A stretch of DNA of 64,000 nt from Limnoperna fortunei (GCA_944474755.1 OX104120.1:36498067-36562066); one strand, 5' to 3'; counted from the stretch's first letter, positions 44,327-56,957 are shown. Notes: generated from the sequence alone by a model not told the origin. Program-made: numbers and translations.

Positions 44327-44728
44327 CGCTGGGACCATACTGGGAGGGTTCTCAGTGCTCGACCCACAGAGCAGCTCAGCGCGTCCCCGGTTGGCGAATT
44401 GGGCAGACCCTCTCGTTGTGGGGTGAGGTTGTTTGGTCATAATACGGAAAGCCTGACCGCGGACCGTAGTGGGTAAAGTGTTTGGAGACTGCAACGCTCC
44501 TTGGACGACAAAGACCTTTTTGTAGAATTCGAAAAAGTGTAGGCTCATTGTAGCCGCTACAAAAGGCTACGTTCTACGTCTCTACCCAAAACTCCATACT
44601 TTTCCAGTGGCAGTCGAAATTGTATTTCCCGTGACCCATCCCACATTTTCAGTTGATTTATTGTTTTTTTAACTTGTTCCCGTCCTGAATAGCCTAAATA
44701 CTGCTCGCTAGACCTAAAGCATACATCA

Positions 44729-44760
<32 letters not shown>
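44327..44760 (+). mobile_element. R4: retroposon (duplicate of R2)
   Basis: Its CAAT tail is one unit longer than in R2, the main length difference between the duplicates. Confidence 0.7.
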
Positions 44761-44763
<3 letters not shown>

Positions 44764-45483
44764 TATAATCGTGGTGGGTATAACAAAATGTGTGTTTTAT
44801 ACAGACATCATACTGACATCTGGTACGTTTAACAATAATGTACGTTTTGAATAATATCGGGATGACCTGTTGTGCTGTAAAACGCAACGTATTGATTGTA
44901 CTTGCATTAGATATACTTGTGGTTTATATAACGCAATGTTTGCTCTATACAGACATCATATTTACATGCGGTGCGTTGAACACAATGTATGGATTGTACT
45001 TGCATAACATATAATCGTCGGACCTATAACACAATGTCTGCTTTATACAAATATCGTATTAACATGCGATGCGTTTTACCAAATGCATGTTTTGTATTTA
45101 CATTAGACTGGCTTGTTCTGCTCTTTAACGCAATGTCTGTCTACGACTTGCATTAAATATACATGTGGTGCTATATCACAATAGCTGCTTCATACAAATA
45201 TCATACTGAAATGTGATGCGTTTTACACATTGTACGTTTTGTACTTACTTCAGACTGATCTGTGGTGCTGTAAAACTAAATATATAGATTGTACTTGCAT
45301 AAGATATACTTGTCGTTCATATAACGCAATTTCTGCTCTATACAAACATCATACTGATATGTGGTGCGTTTTATACTATGCATGGATTGTGCTTGCAGTA
45401 GAAATACTTGTGTTGCGTAAAACTCAATATCTGTTTTAAACAAGCACTATACTGACATGTTGTGCTTTTGCACAATATACGTT

Positions 45484-45682
45484 TTGTTTATTTGTTTGAA
45501 TGATGTTTAACGCCATTGTCAGGATTTTGTCAACTATGTCATGCCGTTCAGATTTTATTGGGGAGGAAGCCGGACTACCCGGAGAAAACAGTCGACCTTC
45601 GGTAGGAAAACAATCCTTGTCAATTAAGATTGGAGTCGAGTACACCCTGCCCGCGGTGAGACACGGACCCGCAACCTTAGTG
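45484..45682 (-). mobile_element. S6: SINE body (duplicate of S4)
   Basis: It has the same short deletion as S4, at offset 2774. Confidence 0.7.
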
Positions 45683-45764
45683 CATGTACGTTTTGTACTT
45701 ACATCATTCTGACCTGCTGTTCTATACAACGCAATCTATAGATTTTACTTGCATCAAATATAAT

Positions 45765-46180
45765 CGTTAGGACCATACTGGGAGGGTTCTCAGTGCTCGA
45801 CCCACAGAGCAGCCCAGCGCGTCCCCGGTTGGCGAATTGGGGAGACCCTGTCGTTGTGGGATGGGGTTGTTAGGTCATAATACGGAAAGCCTGACCGCGG
45901 ACCGTAGTGGGTAACGTGTTTGTTGATTGCCACGCTCCTTGCACGACAAAGACTTTTTTTGTAGATTTCGAAAAAGAGTAGGCTCATTGTAGCCGCTACA
46001 AAAGTCTAAGTTCTCCGTCTCTACCCAAAACTCCATATTTTTACAGTGGTGGTCAAAATGTATATCCCGTGACACATCCCAACCCATTTTCAGTTGATTT
46101 ATTGTTTGTTAACTTGTTCCCGTCCTGAATTGCCGAAATACTGCTCGCTGGACGAAAAGTATACATCCAATCAATCAATC
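45765..46180 (+). mobile_element. R5: retroposon (duplicate of R3)
   Basis: It has a short CAAT tail (three units) compared with R3. The duplication ends at about this tail. Confidence 0.7.
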
Positions 46181-47000
46181 AAATATAATCGTGGTGTGTA
46201 TAACAAAATGTGTGCTTTCTACAAACACCATAACGATATCTGGTCCGTTTAACAACAATGTACGTTTTGAATAATATCGGGATGACCTGTTGTGCTGTAC
46301 AACGCAATGTATTGATTTTACTTGCATTAGATATTCTTGTGGTTCATATTACGCAATGTTTGCTCTATACAGACATCATATTAACATGCTGTGCGGTTTT
46401 CACAATGTATGGATTGTACTTGCATAAAATATAATCGTCGGGCCTATAACACAATGTCTGCTTTATACAAACATCGTACTAACATGCGGTCCGTTTTACC
46501 TAATGCACGTTTGTATTTAAATTAGACTGGCTTGTTCTGCTGTTTAACGTAATGTCTGTCTACGACTTGCATTAAATATGCCTGTAGCGCTATAGCACAA
46601 TAGCTGCTTTATACAAATATCATACTGACATGTGATGCATTTTACACATTGTACGTTTTGTACTTACTTTAGACTGATCTGTGGTGCTGTAAAACTAAAT
46701 ACATAGATTGTACTTGCATTAGATTTACATGTGCTTCATATAACGCAATGCCTTCCCTATACACACATCATACTGACATGTGGTGAGGTTACACAATGCA
46801 TGGATTGTACTTGCATTAGATTTAGTCTTGTGGTTCATATAACACAATGTCTGCTCTATACAAACATCACACTGACATTTGGTGCGTTTTATACAAAGCA
46901 TGGATTGTGCTTGCAGTAGATATACTTGTGTTGCGTAAAACTATATATCTGCTTTATACATGCATTTTACTGAAATGATGTGCGTTTGCACAATATACGT

Positions 47001-47205
47001 TTTGTTTATTTGTTTGAATGATGTTTCACGCCATTGTCAGGAATTTGTCAACATGTCATGGCGTTCAGATTTTATTTGGGAGGAAGCCGAGTACCCGGAG
47101 AAAACAGCCGACCTTTGGTAGAAAATCTGGCAATCCTTGTCAATTAAGATTGAAGTCGAGTACAACCTGTCCGCAGTGAGACACGAACCCGTAACCTCAT
47201 TGCAT
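47001..47205 (-). mobile_element. S7: SINE body in satellite
   Basis: A more diverged copy (TTTATTTGGGAGGAAGCC, GTAACCTCATTGC). It sits the usual ~80 bp before the next R. Confidence 0.65.
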
Positions 47206-47283
47206 GCACGTTTCGTACTTACATCATACTGGCTGTTGTGCTATAGAACGCAACGTGTAGATTTTACTTGCATCAAATATAAT

Positions 47284-47745
47284 CGCTGGGACCATACTGG
47301 AAGGGTTGTTAGTGCTCGACCCACAGAGCAGCCCAGCGCGTCTCCGGTTGGCGAATTGTAATTCAAATATCATACTGAAATCAACATACCCAAACCATAA
47401 TGAGTAAACTCATCTGATTACCCTCTCGTTGTGGGATGGGGGTTTGTTAGGTCTTAATACGGAAAGCCTGACCGCGGACCGTAGTGGGTAACGTGTATGG
47501 AGAGTGCCACGCTCCTTGCACGTCAAAGACCTTTTTTGTAGATTTCGAAAAAGTGTAGGCTCATTGTAGCCGCTACAAAAGGCCATGTTCTCCGTCTCTA
47601 CCCTTTACTCTATACTTTTCTAGTGGCAGTCAAAAATGTATTTCCCGTGACCCATCCCACCCCATTTTCAGTTGATTAATTGTTTGTCTTCTTGTTCCCG
47701 TCCTGAATAACTGAAATACTGCTCTCTGGACGTAAAGTATACATC

Positions 47746-47799
<54 letters not shown>
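47284..47799 (+). mobile_element. R6: retroposon with an internal 55 bp replacement
   Basis: At 47358-47413 the usual GGGGAGACC is replaced by TAATTCAAATATCATACTG and more, part of which looks like satellite sequence. The longest CAAT tail of the set (about ten units) ends it. Confidence 0.65.
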
Positions 47800-47801
<2 letters not shown>

Positions 47802-48760
47802 TATAATCGTGGTGGGTATAACAAAATGTGTGCTTTATACAGACATCATACCGATATCTGGTGCGTTTAACAACAATGTACGTTTTAAATAATATTGGGA
47901 TGACTTGTTGTGCTGTACAACGCAATGTTTTGATTGTACTTGTAATAAATATACTTCATTGCGTATAACACAAAGTCGTCTTTATAACACTATCATACTG
48001 ACATGTGGCACGTTTTACACAATTGACGTTTTGTACTAATTTTAGATTGACCTGTTGTGCTGTACATCGCAATGTATGGATTGTACTAGCATTAGATAAT
48101 CTTTTGCTGCGTTATCGCAATGTAGGCATTATACAAACATCATACTGGTATTTGGTTGGTTTTCACAATGTACGTTTCGCATTTACATCAGACTGAGCTG
48201 TTGTTATGCTCAACGTAAAGTCTGTCTCCGACTTGCATTTAACATACCCGTGGTGCCGATAACACAAAGGCTGCTGTATTCAAATATCATACTGAAATGT
48301 TGTGCGTTTTACACAATGTACGACTTGAACTAACATCAGACTGAGCTGTACTACTCAATGTATAGATTCTGCTTGCATTACATATACTTGGTTTGCGTGT
48401 AACGCAATATCTGCTTGATACAAACATCATTCTGGCGTGTTTTGTGGTCTACACAATGTACGTTTTGGACTAACATCAGACTGAAATGTTGTACTGTACA
48501 ACACAATGGCTGAATTGAACTTGCATTAGATATAATTGTGCTGCGTATAACACAATGTCTGCTTCATACAAACATCATACTGACATGTGGTGCGTTTCGC
48601 ACAATGTACGTTTTATAATAAAATCAGACTGACCACTGCGTATTATTCAACGCAATGTATGGATTCTACTTGCATAAGATGTACTTGTGGTGCTTAAAAC
48701 GCAATATCTGCTTTATACAAACATTATACTGACATGCTGTGCGTTTGCACAATGTACGTT

Positions 48761-48965
48761 TTGTTTGTTTGAATGATGTTTAACGCCACTTTCAGCAATT
48801 TTTCAGTCATGTCATGGCGTCTAGTTTTTATTGGGGATGAAACCGAATTACCTGGAGAAAATACCTGATCTTCGGGAGGAAAACTGGCAATCCGTGTCAC
48901 TTAAGATTGGAGTCGAGTACACCCTGACCGCAATGTGACTCGAACCCGCAACCTCAGGGCATGTA
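48761..48965 (-). mobile_element. S8: SINE body, S2 subtype, no R partner
   Basis: GGGGATGAAACCGAATTACC and CAGGGCATGTATGC match S2. The following monomers lack an R insertion, as after S2. Confidence 0.65.
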
Positions 48966-49612
48966 TGCTTTGTTCTTACATCATACTGACCTATTGTGCT
49001 CTACAACGCAATGTATAGATTTTACTTGCATCAAACACAATTGTGGTACGTATAACACAATGTGTGCTTTGTACAAACATCGTACCGAAATCAGGTGCGT
49101 TTAACAACAATGTACATTTTGGACTAATATCAAACTGACCTGGTGTGCTGTAAAACGCAATGAATGAATTTTACTTGCATAAAACATAATTGTGGTGCCT
49201 ATGACACACTGTTTTCTTTATACAAACATCATTATTACATGTGGTGCGTTTTACCAAATGTACGTTTTGTATTTACAATAGACTGACTTTTTGTGCTGTT
49301 TAACGGAATGTCTGTCTTCGACTTGCATGAAATATATCTGTGGTGCGTATAACACAATGTCTGCTTTATACAAATATCATATTGACATGTGATGTTTTTT
49401 ACACATTGTACGTTTTGCACTCACTTCAGACTGACCTGTTGTAAAACTCAATATATGGATTGTAACTGCTCTATACAAACATCACACTGACATGTGGTGC
49501 GTTTTATACAATGCATGGATTGTGCTTGCAGTAGATACACTTTTGTTGCGTAAAACTCAATATCTTTATATAAGCATTATACTGACATGTTGTGCGTTTG
49601 CACAATATACGT

Positions 49613-49822
49613 TTTGTTTTTTTGTTTAAATGATGTTTAACGCCATTGTCAGGAATTTATCAACTATGTCATGGCGTTCAGATTTTATTGGAAAGGAACC
49701 CAGAGTACCCGGAGGAAACAGTCGACCTTCGGTAGGAAAACTGGCAATCCTTGTCAATTAAGATTGGAGTCGAGTACACCCTGCACACAGTGAGACGCGA
49801 ACCCGCAACCTCAGTGCATGTA
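49613..49822 (-). mobile_element. S9: SINE body in satellite
   Basis: It starts TTTTTTTGTTTAAATGATG. The right junction is TGCATGTACGTTTTTTAC. Confidence 0.65.
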
Positions 49823-49898
49823 CGTTTTTTACTTACATCACGCTGACCTGTTGTTCTATACAACGTAATGTATAGATTTTATTTGCATCAAATATAAT

Positions 49899-50320
49899 CG
49901 CTGGGACAATACTGGGAAGGGTCTCAGTGCTCGACCCACAGAGCAGCCCAGCGCGTTCCCGGGTTGCGAATTGTGGAAACACTCTCGTTGGGTGTTTGTT
50001 GTCAGGTCATAATGCGAAAGCCTGACCTCGGACCGTAGAGGGTAACGTGTTTGGAGAGTGCCACGCTCCTTGCACGACAAGACCCTTTTGTAGATTTTGC
50101 TTTTGTTCGCAGAAGAGTATGCTCATTTTAACCGCTACTAAAGGCCATGTTCTCGTCTCTACCCAAAATTCCATACTTTTCCAGTGGCATTCAAAATTGT
50201 ATTTCCGGTGACCCATCCCACCCCATTTTCAGTTGATTTATTGTTAGTTAACTTGTTACCGTCCTGAATAGCCGAAATACTGCTAGCTGGACGTAAAGTA
50301 AACATCCTATCAATCAATCA
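49899..50320 (+). mobile_element. R7: retroposon copy
   Basis: Diverged from the others (GACCTCGGACCGTAGAGGG, GCTTTTGTTCGCAG inside). Short CAAT tail. Confidence 0.65.
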
Positions 50321-51135
50321 AATATAATCGTGGTGGGTATAACAAAATGTGTTTGATACAAACATCATACCGACATCTGGTGCGTTTTACAACAATGTAC
50401 GTTTTGAATAATATCGGGATGACCTGTTGTGCTGTACAACGCAACATATTGATTGTACTTGCATTAGATATTCTTGTGGTTCATATAACGCAATTTTTGC
50501 TCTATACATACATCATACTAACATGCGCTGCGTTTTACACAATGTATGGATTATACTTGCATAAAATATAATCGTCGGGCCTATAACACAATGTCTGCTT
50601 TATACAAACATCGTACTAACATGCGGTGCGTTTTACCAAAATGAACGTTTTGTATTTACATTAGACTAACTGTTCTGCTGTTTAACGCAATGTCTGTCTA
50701 CAACTTGCATTAAATATACATGTGGTGCTATAACACAATAGCTGCTTTATACAAATATCATACTGATATGTGATGCGTTTAACATTGTAAGTTTTGTACT
50801 TCCTTCAGACTGATCTGTGGTGCTGTAAAACTAAATATATAGATTGTACTTGCATTAGATATACATGTGCTTCATATAACGCAATGCCTTCCCTATACAA
50901 ACATCATACTGACATGTGGTCCGCTTTACACAATGCATGGATTGTACTTGCATTTGATATACTTGTGGTTCATATAATACAATGTCTGCTCTATACAAAA
51001 ATCACACTGATATGTGGTGCGTTTTATACAATGCATGGATTGTGCTTGCATTAGATATACTTGTGTTGCGTAAAACTCAATATCTGCTTTATACAAGCAT
51101 TATACTGACATGTTGTGCGTTTGCACAATATACGT

Positions 51136-51335
51136 TTTGTTTATTTGTTTGAATCGTGTTTAAAGACTTTGTCAATGATTCGTCATGGTGTTCAGATTTG
51201 TATGGGTGGAAACCGGAGTACCCGGCGAAAACAGTCGACCTTCGGTAGGAAAAATGGCAATCCTTGGCAATTAAGATTGGAGTCGAGTAAACGCTGCCCA
51301 CAGTGAGACACGAACCCGCAACCTCAGTGCATGTA
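51136..51335 (-). mobile_element. S10: SINE body in satellite
   Basis: Diverged at the 3' end (GTGTTTAAAGACTTTGTCAATG), with loss of part of the GGCGTTCAG region. Confidence 0.65.
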
Positions 51336-51412
51336 CGTTTTGTACTTACATCATACTGACCTGTTGTGCTTTACAACGTAAGGCATAGATTTTACTTGCA
51401 TTAAATATAATC

Positions 51413-51827
51413 TCGCTGGGACCATACTGGGAGGGTTCTTAGTGCGCGACCCAAAGAGCAGCCCAGCGCGTCCCCGGGTGGCAAGTAAGGGAGACCCTCT
51501 CCCTGGGGGATTGTTAGGTCATAATACGGAAAGCCTGACCACGGACCGTAGTGGGTAACGTGTTTGAAGAGTGCCACGCTACTTACACGAAAAAGACTTT
51601 TTTGTAGATTTTGAAAAAGAGTAGGCTCATTGTAGCCGCTACAAAAGGCTACGTTCTCCGCCACTACCCAAAACTCCATACCTTTTCCAGTGGCAGTCAA
51701 AATTGTATTTCCTGTGACCCATCCCACCCCATTTTCAGTTGATTTATTGTTTGTTAACTTGTTCCCGTCCTGAATAGCCGAAATACTGCTCGCTGGACGT
51801 AAAGTATACATCCAATCAATCAATCAA
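51413..51827 (+). mobile_element. R8: retroposon copy
   Basis: The last R in the array, with CCGGGTGGCAAGTAAGGG in the head. Satellite monomers continue to ~52510. Confidence 0.65.
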
Positions 51828-52512
51828 ATATAATCGTTGTGAGTAAAACAAAATGTGTGATTCATACAGACATCATATCGACATCTGGTTCGTTTAACAA
51901 CAATGTACGTTTTGAATAATATCGGGATGACCTGTCGTGCTGTACAACGCAATGTATTAATTGTACTTGCATTAGATATACTTGTAGTTCATATAACGCA
52001 ATGTTTGCTTTATATAGACATTATATTAACATGCGGTGCGTTTTACACAATGTATGGATTGTACTTGCATAAAATATAATCGGCGGGCCTATAACACAAT
52101 GTCTGCTTTATGCAAACATCGTAGTAACATGCGGTGCGTTTTACCAATTATACGTTTTGTATTTACATTAGACTGACTTGTTCTGCTTTTTAACACAATG
52201 TCTGTCTACGAATTACATTAAATATACCTGTGGTGCGTATAACACAATGTCTGCTTTAAACAAATATCATACTGACTTGTGATGCGTTTTACACATTGTA
52301 CGTTTTGTACTTACCTCAGACTGACCTGTTGTGCTGTACTACTCATGTATGGGTTGTACTTGCATTAGATATATATGTGGTTCATATAGCGCAATGTCTG
52401 CTCTATACAAACATCATACTGACGTGTGGTGCGTTTTTCACAATGCACGACTTGTACTTGCATTATATATACTTCGTATAACTCAGTGTATACCTTATAC
52501 AAACATCATACT

Positions 52513-52800
52513 GACTATAGTACACCTAATATACCACAGATATGATGACAGGGTAACATAGGAGGCTATAGTAAACCTTTTATTCCAAAAGTAACGTTAG
52601 GGTTACATAAGAGGCTATAGTACACCTTATATACCAACGATATCATGGCAGGGTAGCATAGGATGCTATTGTGCACCTTATATACCAAAAATTACATGGT
52701 GGGGGATATAGTACACCTTTGATGCAAAAGCTTTCATGGTGGTGTAACATAGGATGCTACAGAATGCCTTACTAGTATATACCAAAAGTGCCTGTTTACA
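52513..52800 (+). repeat. ~50 bp minisatellite, about six units
   Basis: CTATAGTACACCTTATATACC-type words recur at 52514, 52565, 52614, 52665, ~52705 and 52755, with GGTAACATAGGAGG between. It directly abuts the satellite. Confidence 0.75.
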
Positions 52801-53074
52801 CCTTATATACAAAAGCCTTATTGCAAAACGGTACATGTACAAAATGGCATTAGTGACATCCACGCTGATGAAATGGTTCTGTTCTCTCTCGTATGTTCAT
52901 CATTGAAGACTTCTTTGTTTTGATCACGTGCACGACAATGGAAGAAGAACTATGCAGAAACATTAATTTTCAAATCTGACAAAATTCTTATTCCAGTGAG
53001 TGTGCATTTAGTTTTCATATATTGTTCTTCATATACTGACGATTAAACACATCTGTAAAATAAAAATCATATTT
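52801..53074. other. Non-coding stretch
   Basis: Nothing recognised. Confidence 0.4.
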
Positions 53075-53305
53075 ATTGTTTGGTTTTGTTTGAATGATGT
53101 TTGGTGCTTCTTTCGGCAATTTTCAATATTTTTGGCGTCCAGTTCAGGAAGCCAGAGTATCCAGTTAAAACCCTGACGTAACTTGTCAATTAAAAATTGG
53201 AGTCGAGTGCACCCTACCCGCAGTGAGACTGGAACCCATTACCTAGTATTGACAGACCAAGTGATAAATAAGTAGACTCACTACCTTAACCACTCGGCCA
53301 CCAAC
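53075..53305 (-). mobile_element. tRNA-derived SINE
   Basis: The reverse strand has TGGCCGAGTGGTTAAGG (A-box), a B-box GGTTCCAGTCT, and the SINE body with deletions. TCATATTT flanks both sides (about 53067-53074 and 53306-53313), a likely target duplication. Confidence 0.7.
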
Positions 53306-55304
53306 TCATATTTTAATGTACATATATTCATTATATGTTAATATGATTTTTTAAAACATTAAAAATAAAGGGCAATACCAGACACAATGTATTAAAATAA
53401 CTTTGACCTAGATTACTTCATGCATTAAGAATGCACGGTATTGATGTTTCAATATTTGTACATTGTGCATCATAAATATTCTGTCAATTTCTACAATAAA
53501 CAATTCTTCCAACCTTTAATGAAAACTCATGAAAGTGTTTTTGAGATTAAATACCCCTTGTTTCTAAAACATAGTCCCGAACTCTATAACAATAAATCAG
53601 AAATTTACTAAAAAGTATATAGATCACGAGGCTAACATAATTCACAAACTATATGCAGTGTAATGATCATTTGTGATCGCATTCTCAAACTACAGTGTGA
53701 CTTGTGGATAACGGATGGACGGACATTTGTATACCATATTGATAATACGCCCGCAATAAACGAGCATATAAAAACACAACGAAAATCTATGAACCATGCT
53801 ATGACTTAATTCCAAATGAACAATGATTAAGTTATCCATATATCATTGAATTAAATTTTCATTTATTGTTCAATGAACGGAAATCATTCTAAAAATATCT
53901 TATTACAAGGAAGTAAAACCAAACACCAGTTCTATTTATAAATTATTCTTCCCAAAAATAAAGATAAGAAATAACTAGCTAAGATAAGAGAAAACAAAAG
54001 AAATGAAAAGCAGTTAAAATGAGATACAAATTAGGAAATGTCAATGTTAAACTACTACAGGAAGCAAGAAGTAACATGTAAAAGAGAAAACCTCTTTTTT
54101 ACCAAGCAGCAGAAACTCTTTTAACACTAACTAACGATAATATAGCTCTTTTTTATCTGAACGATAAAAAGGAAATCTACTTTTATACCTGCAACGACCC
54201 CCCTTTTTTAATTTGCACATTTGGTCACAAACCTTTTTTGTTCCCGATGGTTTTTAAGTTGGGTATACAGCGTAATATAATGTTGTTACTGATTTATTAA
54301 TTTATAGTTTTCGGTTGGTCCTATTTCTATATCATCTATAATTTGCAGATTTCTGTACACTGAATCATGGAGTCTAATATAATGTCCGTGTTCGCGAATA
54401 CCGGGTAACAGGGTACCCAGTCCAGTGACCCAGTCTCAACATACGTTTTAACAAATAATATATGTAAACTATACTCCATCAAAATTTTATACATGGAAGG
54501 TAATTATCTTAACATGCAACTCTACTTACGAAAAATGAATTCAATTTATTGTTTGACCTTTACTGGCTTAGTCACGTGATTCAAGATAATGAAAACGAAT
54601 ACTTATTGATACTGTTTATCGCCTCGGTGTAATTCTTGTGCAGACGCAACAATAAATGTCTGTGAAAATCAAGTTCACAAACGATACGTCTATAAGAGAT
54701 CAAGATCAAAAGCAAGTCATCATCAAGCCTTCCTCCATCTTGTCCGTTGTTCTCGGATGTTTACGCTTACTTTCTTACAAACAAACAACGTAAACTGTCA
54801 ATTATCATGATACAGCCAATCAGATTTAATTGTAATTTGATAGGTACCCTAAAGAGTTTATATTTTGTGTGAAAAATAAATATCTCAGATATCATTTTTC
54901 CTTAAAAATATTTTTGACCAAAAATTTACTGCAAAATTAGAAAAACTCATTCTACATTAAAAAAATTATTTCCCTTTAAAATATAAACCTAAAATAAGAA
55001 ACATTTGTGCAAATGCCACAATTTCCACATATTGAATAAATTTTGAGTATTTCGAATATAAGGGGGAAATATTTTGAGCTCTCATATCTCGAAAACGACT
55101 GAACCAAAAGGGCTGAACCAAACACAGTTACGAAGATTACACCTGACCCTACTTTCAATTAACTTGGGTAAGGTCAGCGTTACTTCTAACCTGTTGAAAT
55201 AGGCTTCCAAAAACACTTGGGAGAAACGATTTTTTCCCCCAAATTAATTTTTCTCCCAAGTACACAAAAATTATGTATGTGAATTCACCCAACTGAATAA
55301 TCCG

Positions 55305-55307
<3 letters not shown>
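53306..55307. other. Non-coding AT-rich stretch
   Basis: No repeat ends, RNA gene or coding domain are supported across 2 kb. It is the longest stretch here that may be single-copy. Confidence 0.45.

Positions 55308-55356
<49 letters not shown>
55308..55356. repeat. (TA)n microsatellite
   Basis: About 24 TA units. They may be the expanded tail of the reverse-strand SINE that follows. Confidence 0.9.
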
Positions 55357-55358
<2 letters not shown>

Positions 55359-55520
55359 AATACAAATTAAGCCCAACACTGTTTGAATTAGATTTTTAAC
55401 ACTGTCAAATTTTAGCTTTCCCTCAGCGGGATTCGAACTCACACCGTTGTGACACTGTGGCACCAATTCGCCTGCACTATGTCCAGCGGTCTAGACCCCT
55501 CGGCAAAATCCGCTATATAA
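55357..55520 (-). mobile_element. Second tRNA-derived SINE family
   Basis: The reverse strand has GCGGATTTTGCCGAGGGGTC (A-box region) and GTGAGTTCGAATCCCGC (B-box, 55424-55442). A ~70 bp unrelated 3' part leads to the (TA)n tail. The tRNA-like part is serine/leucine-like in length. The body differs from the SINE at 34636. Confidence 0.65.
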
Positions 55521-56957
55521 AAATATAGCTTCATTAACCGGGGTGAATCTTAGACATAGACATAGTACATGTGTACTAGCGTGTGACGATGGAATTTTCC
55601 ATATATATATAAAGAAAATATAAATCCGGAAATGAATGTCACAATATATTTTAAAATCCACATAATAGAATTAGCAACAATAAAAATGTTCGTTTTCCAC
55701 GACCGGTTTCATCTCTTCCGAGATCTTCAAAGTGGATGATTTGTATACAATTGACGTCGTTATCGGTAACGTGACGTTACAATGGTCCATAGATACTGAC
55801 GCCGTCAGGTGTGGTTAAAATTCGGAACGGCACTGTTGAGACGTGGCCGTGAAATATTTTCTTCCAGGCAATTAATCCTTAAAGCACAAAATTATAATTC
55901 AAAATGCCTATTTGTTTTTGTTTAACTATACGCCCTTTGGCATTAACTTATACCTTATTTTAAGCCTTATTACCGGTCATTATCGAAAAGCACAAATTTA
56001 AGAGACTTGCTGAACATATGTGCAATATAGAAGAGTTGATTACTAGTAGAGTAACTTTAAATGAAGTAAGATCAATGTTTCCTGGTGAAATTAAAAAATT
56101 GTTTATAGGGGCCGTTTTATAAGTTTAGACTAAATTTGAAGTGTCTTTGCGATGGACATTTTTGTTGATAGACTAAGATATAAAGATTTTCAAAGTAAAC
56201 CCAGGCACGTTCAAGTCAATTTGCTGTAAAGTTATCTGTTCTGGACGTTTACTGGAAAATCTTATTTTATATCGTCATATTTCTTTTAGGTGACAATCCA
56301 AAAAGAAAGCTAGTTGTAGGTCGTCAGCGGTTATAGTTTAAGTAGTTTCGTCAATACTGTACTAGGTTATAATTCAGCGGACAAAACAGTGTAATAATTT
56401 TAATTGATGCCTGCAATATCTCATAATTCTCGTATAAACAATTGGATTGCAATAATGTTCATTGTGGTTCAGAATAATATTAAGAGTTTTATTCTCTGCC
56501 CGGTGCAATCAATATTGGGTATCAAACTCTGACGTTTGGATAATAAACAAATGTAATCTAGATTAAATACGTCTAAAATTTCGCGGGGTATGAAAGACAT
56601 ATATGATTTTGGAGACTAATAAGTAGTCGGAGAAGATCAATGCGATAACATGATAATAGTAAAAATAAAAACAACAATGATCCCTTTGTTTGTGTGCGAC
56701 CAAGAAAACATAAATCATTAAATAGCTCTTTACATTTTCAAAATGGTTAGTTGAGTACATATACTTATCATAAAAACTTAAAACTTAATTATTTGATCGC
56801 TTAACGATCAGAGTACAAGGAACGTGTGCCAGAGCAACAACATACACCTCAAAGAGAATCAGAATTCGTGTAAAGATGACTGTTCGGATTTACGATTTTT
56901 GGTTAAAAGAGGGCTTTTGAGAGAACAAGTCAAAGATTGGCTTCAGTTGGATTTTGA
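55521..56957. other. Non-coding stretch
   Basis: 55695-55735 (CCACGACCGGTTTCATCTC, GAGATCTTCAAAGTGG) resembles a motif I associate with invertebrate repeats, but I cannot assign it. Otherwise nothing. Confidence 0.4.

Larger units (their letters stand above)
40656..46190 (+). repeat. 2.77 kb unit duplicated in tandem
   Basis: 40656-43423 and 43424-46190 are near-identical at constant offset: 2768 at the start, 2770 mid-unit, and 2774 after a one-unit change in a CAAT tail. Each copy holds two S and two R elements. Both junctions fall in (CAAT)n tails. Shared private variants (such as ACCTATTGTCCTG) show the copy is recent. Confidence 0.9.
38130..52512 (+). repeat. ~147 bp satellite array with higher-order structure
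   Basis: Anchor GACCTGTTGTGCTGT-type words recur at, for example, 38594, 38740, 38888, then 39432, 39581 and 39729 (146-149 bp). Each monomer is made of three related ~49 bp parts, each with a CTGACATGTGGTGCG / ACGCAATGTATGGATTG / GTACTTGCAT pattern. From ~40 kb, groups of monomers alternate with a SINE piece (S) and a ~430 bp retroposon (R). Because 147 is divisible by three, it yields many short open frames that are not genes. Confidence 0.85.

Noticed and set aside
38269..51054. Many open frames of 60-97 codons in the 38-52 kb region, some duplicated exactly
   Set aside because: They follow the 147 bp satellite (divisible by three) and the S and R copies on both strands. The exact duplicates (such as 41336/44106 and 42662/45436) come from the 2.77 kb duplication, not from a gene family.
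38130..52512. Regularly spaced repeats resembling a CRISPR array
   Set aside because: The repeats are contiguous 147 bp monomers with no unique spacers, in eukaryotic repeat-rich DNA.
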